Below the pieces are notes generated by a model. The model was not told the DNA's origin. It searched no databases and saw only the letters and a program-made list of their open reading frames with translations. DNA of 36,542 bases, taken from positions 1 to 36,542 of the forward strand of contig CANQYP010000006.1 of the NCBI GenBank assembly GCA_947628045.1, in the 5' to 3' direction. Source of the DNA: an uncultured Lachnospiraceae bacterium (GTDB taxonomy: Bacteria; Bacillota; Clostridia; Lachnospirales; Lachnospiraceae). The position numbers and the translations under genes were made by a program. Below are positions 33,845-36,542 of this stretch, in pieces; position 1 is the stretch's first letter; each line of letters opens with the position of its first letter.

Positions 33845-34855
33845 TCACAGGAACATCGTCTTCGCGCAAAGGCAGCGTTTCTGCGCGTTCCACTCATAGA
33901 GGGCGAGAAACGTCCGGTCCGCGCCGTACACGCGGAACTGTCCCAGCCAGTTCCCTTCACCGGCGACACCGCCGTCTCCTGCCTCCGGCGGCTGAACAGC
34001 GCTACGCGCAGGCAGCTCCGGCGCCAGCGTGTTGCCGTTTCGCACGAGGCGCTCCGTCTCCGGCGGCTGAACAGCGCAGCGCGCAAGCAGCTCCGGCGTC
34101 AGCGCGTTGCCGTTTCGCACGAGGCGCTCCGCCTCCGCCGTCAGGATCAGCGCCGGAAACTCCGAAAACACCGAATCCGTCCTCTGCACCAGCTCCCCGA
34201 GGCGCCCTTCGTCCCGGTACTGCTCCACGACCGAGAGTTTCACGCTGTCCTCCAGCAGGAACGGTCCCGCCTTCGTGCGCAGCAGCTCCTTCATGCAGCC
34301 GCCGCAGCCAAGCGTCTGTCCGATGTCGTGGCACAGGGAGCGAATATAAGTGCCCTTGGAGCACGACACAGTCAGCGTGAGCTCCGGGAGCGCCACTTCC
34401 TCCACCGTAATGTCGTAGATCGTGATCCTGCGCGCTTTGCGCTCGACCTCGATTCCCTGGCGCGCCAGGTCACAGAGCTTTTTCCCTCCGACCTTGAGCG
34501 CCGAATACATCGGCGGAATCTGCTCCTGCTCCCCGACAAAGCCCTGAATACAGGCGCGCGCCTCCGCCTCCGTGCAGGTCACCGGTCTGTGCGCAAGCAC
34601 CTGCCCCGTTATATCCTGCGTATCGGTCGTCGTCCCGAGCAGCAGCACTGCGCGGTAGGTCTTGTCGCGGTCCGTGATCCGGTCACAGACCTTCGTCGCC
34701 TTCCCCAGGCAGACCGGGAGCACGCCCTGCGCCTCCGGGTCCAGCGTCCCCGTATGTCCGATCCGTTTCTGTCCCAGGATCCCCCGGAGCTTTGCCACCA
34801 CGTCGTGCGAGGTATAGCCGCTCTCTTTGTAAATATTCAGGATCCCGTCAATCAC
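33845..34855 (-). CDS. truB: tRNA pseudouridine(55) synthase TruB
   Basis: 336 aa, GTG start overlapping the upstream stop; MIDGILNIYKESGYTSHDVVAKLRGILGQKRIGHTGTLDPEAQGVLPVCLGKATK. Confidence 0.96.
   Translation of the reverse strand: MIDGILNIYKESGYTSHDVVAKLRGILGQKRIGHTGTLDPEAQGVLPVCLGKATKVCDRITDRDKTYRAVLLLGTTTDTQDITGQVLAHRPVTCTEAEARACIQGFVGEQEQIPPMYSALKVGGKKLCDLARQGIEVERKARRITIYDITVEEVALPELTLTVSCSKGTYIRSLCHDIGQTLGCGGCMKELLRTKAGPFLLEDSVKLSVVEQYRDEGRLGELVQRTDSVFSEFPALILTAEAERLVRNGNALTPELLARCAVQPPETERLVRNGNTLAPELPARSAVQPPEAGDGGVAGEGNWLGQFRVYGADRTFLALYEWNAQKRCLCAKTMFL
33987..34136. repeat. In-frame 75-bp tandem duplication in the truB 3' region
   Basis: Copies 33987-34061 and 34062-34136, 6 mismatches by eye; encodes ERLVRNGNxLxPELxARxAVQPPE twice. 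Confidence 0.95.
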
Positions 34856-35814
34856 TGTTCCTGCCCCTCAAGCTGACGCTCGATGCACGGCAGAAGAAGG
34901 TGCAGCACCTCGTAAGCCGTCCCCTTCATATTGCAGCCCGCCGCGCGCACGTGCCCGCCGCCGCCAAACTCCTGCGCCACGCGGCTCACGTCGACCGCCG
35001 ACTTCGAGCGCATGCTGACCTTGTACACATTCGGCTCTGTCTCATAGAGGAAGATCGCGACTTCCACGCCGTATGTGCCCACGAGCGTCTCGACGATGCC
35101 GTCCAGATCCGAGGTCTCCACCTCGAAGAACCTCATCTCCTCCTGCCGGACAAAGCTGAAGATCACCCTGCCGTTGTCCAGAAGGGTGCTCTCCATCAGC
35201 GCCTTCCCGTGGATCATTCTCTGGTAATACGATTTGTCGTAATAGGTGGCGTTGATGATCTTTGAGCCGTCGATCCCCCGGCGCATCAGCCGCGCCGCGA
35301 GCTCCAATGTCTCCGGGGACGTGCAGGAATGCCGGAACACCCCTGTGTCATGCACAATGCCCATATAGAGCGCCTCCGCCGCCTCGAACGGGATCTTCTC
35401 CTCCTCGAGGATCCGCACGACCAGCTCGGAAGTCGAGCTCGCGTCCGGGACAATGTAGTCCACGTCCCCGAATCCGCTGTTGCTGATGTGGTGGTCGATG
35501 CAGATCGTCCGTTTCGCGCGCTTTCGGAACTCCCCGGCGGCGCCGAGCCGGAACTCATCCGCACAGTCCAGGCAAAAGAACAAGTCACAGCTCATGTCCT
35601 TCGGGATCTCGTGCCGCACTTCATCCACGCCGGGAATGATGTGGTAAGCGCGCGGGATCTTCTCCAGATAGACCGCCGCCTCCACGCCCGGATAATTTTT
35701 TTTCAGATAATGATACAAGCCGAGGCAGGAGCCGATCGCGTCCCCGTCCGGACGGATATGCCCCGCGATCGCCACAGACCGCACGCCCTCTAATTCCTTC
35801 GCCAGATCAATCAT
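34852..35814 (-). CDS. DHH/DHHA1 phosphoesterase, NrnA-like (oligoribonuclease / pAp phosphatase)
   Basis: MIDLAKELEGVRSVAIAGHIRPDGDAIGSCLGLYHYLKK; ICIDHHISN; GGGGHVRAAGC; start overlaps the rbfA stop. Confidence 0.9.
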   Translation of the reverse strand: MIDLAKELEGVRSVAIAGHIRPDGDAIGSCLGLYHYLKKNYPGVEAAVYLEKIPRAYHIIPGVDEVRHEIPKDMSCDLFFCLDCADEFRLGAAGEFRKRAKRTICIDHHISNSGFGDVDYIVPDASSTSELVVRILEEEKIPFEAAEALYMGIVHDTGVFRHSCTSPETLELAARLMRRGIDGSKIINATYYDKSYYQRMIHGKALMESTLLDNGRVIFSFVRQEEMRFFEVETSDLDGIVETLVGTYGVEVAIFLYETEPNVYKVSMRSKSAVDVSRVAQEFGGGGHVRAAGCNMKGTAYEVLHLLLPCIERQLEGQEQ

Positions 35815-36187
35815 CGCTGTCCTCCTTCTTCCCGTCTGCACCCACCACTTTGTCGATCAGCTTTGACATATTCACGCCGTACGCGATCGACTGATCCAGG
35901 ATAAAGCGGATCTCCGGGGTGTTCCTCAGATTGACGCTGTGCGCGATCTGCCTGCGTACGTAGCCCTCGGCGCTCTTAAGCCCCGCGAGCGTATCGGCAG
36001 CCGCCTTCTCATCGCCCAGCACCGAGATATACGCCTTGCACGTCTTCAAATCGGGCGCGACCTCGACCGCCGTCACAGAGGTCATCGGGGCGATCCGCGG
36101 ATCCTTGATCTCGTTCTGAATGATCCGGGAAAGCTCCTTTTGTACCTCACCGTTGATTCTTGTATTTTTGATGCCGTTTTTTCTCAT
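35807..36187 (-). CDS. rbfA: Ribosome-binding factor A
   Basis: MRKNGIKNTRINGEVQKELSRIIQNEIKDPRIAPMTSVTAVEVAPDLKTCKAYISVLG. Confidence 0.95.
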   Translation of the reverse strand: MRKNGIKNTRINGEVQKELSRIIQNEIKDPRIAPMTSVTAVEVAPDLKTCKAYISVLGDEKAAADTLAGLKSAEGYVRRQIAHSVNLRNTPEIRFILDQSIAYGVNMSKLIDKVVGADGKKEDSDD

Positions 36188-36221
36188 TCCAGTCCAGCCT
36201 CTCTTGAACGTTTCCCGCCTT

Positions 36222-36542
36222 CTACCGCGGGACCTCAACCATGATGTACGCCTCGACCTTGTCTTCTTCCTTAATGTCGTTAAATTTCTCAAACACAAGA
36301 CCGCACTCGTAACCGGCTTTGACTTCCTTCACATCGTCCTTGAACCGTTTCAGCGACGCGAGCGAGCCCTCGTAGATCACCGCGTCGTCCCGCGAGATCC
36401 GGATCAGGCAGTTGCGCTGGAACACGCCGTCGGTCACATAGGAACCGGCGATCGTGCCGACGCCGGACGCCTTGAAGAGCTGGCGCACCTCCGCGTGCCC
36501 GATCACCTTCTCCTCGAAGATCGGATCGAGCATGCCCTTCAT
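36222..36542 (-). CDS. infB: Translation initiation factor IF-2, C-terminal part (runs off the right edge)
   Basis: [104 protein letters not shown]. Confidence 0.95.
   Translation of the reverse strand: MKGMLDPIFEEKVIGHAEVRQLFKASGVGTIAGSYVTDGVFQRNCLIRISRDDAVIYEGSLASLKRFKDDVKEVKAGYECGLVFEKFNDIKEEDKVEAYIMVEVPR

Noticed and set aside
1-36542. tRNA, rRNA, transposase, integrase or prophage genes
   Set aside because: None recognised by reading; the window looks chromosomal, though a tool-based tRNA scan was not possible.

Overview
This is a high-GC Firmicutes (Lachnospiraceae-like) chromosomal window, mostly on the minus strand. It carries a housekeeping backbone: leuS (partial), MATE exporter, carB, recJ, secDF, EF-G-like GTPase, tyrA, aroA, pnp, rpsO, ribF (truncated), truB, nrnA-like, rbfA and infB (partial). 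Three accessory regions stand out. (1) A two-component system / ABC transporter / exported-protein locus (about 5.87-15.56 kb). Its response-regulator operon and its lipoprotein-ABC operon carry near-identical 18-bp direct-repeat operators (TTACAA-N5-GTTACATC type, 11-bp phase), each exactly 30 bp upstream of the -10. (2) A SCIFF/ranthipeptide locus in which the 47-aa six-cysteine precursor (21313-21456, minus) is missing from the ORF track. It sits upstream of its radical SAM-SPASM maturase, secDF and recJ, has structured leader and intercistronic RNAs, and the maturase has an unusual low-complexity insertion. (3) A 969-aa lipoprotein with a long T/E/S/K/Q repeat stalk, three SH3b-like domains and a partial ABC_sub_bind-like C-terminal domain. 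The window also has recurrent recent tandem duplications of about 45-75 bp, often at gene 3' ends, and a RibF that lacks its riboflavin-kinase domain because the rpsO promoter begins at its stop codon. All family calls come from reading the translations; no database search was run.
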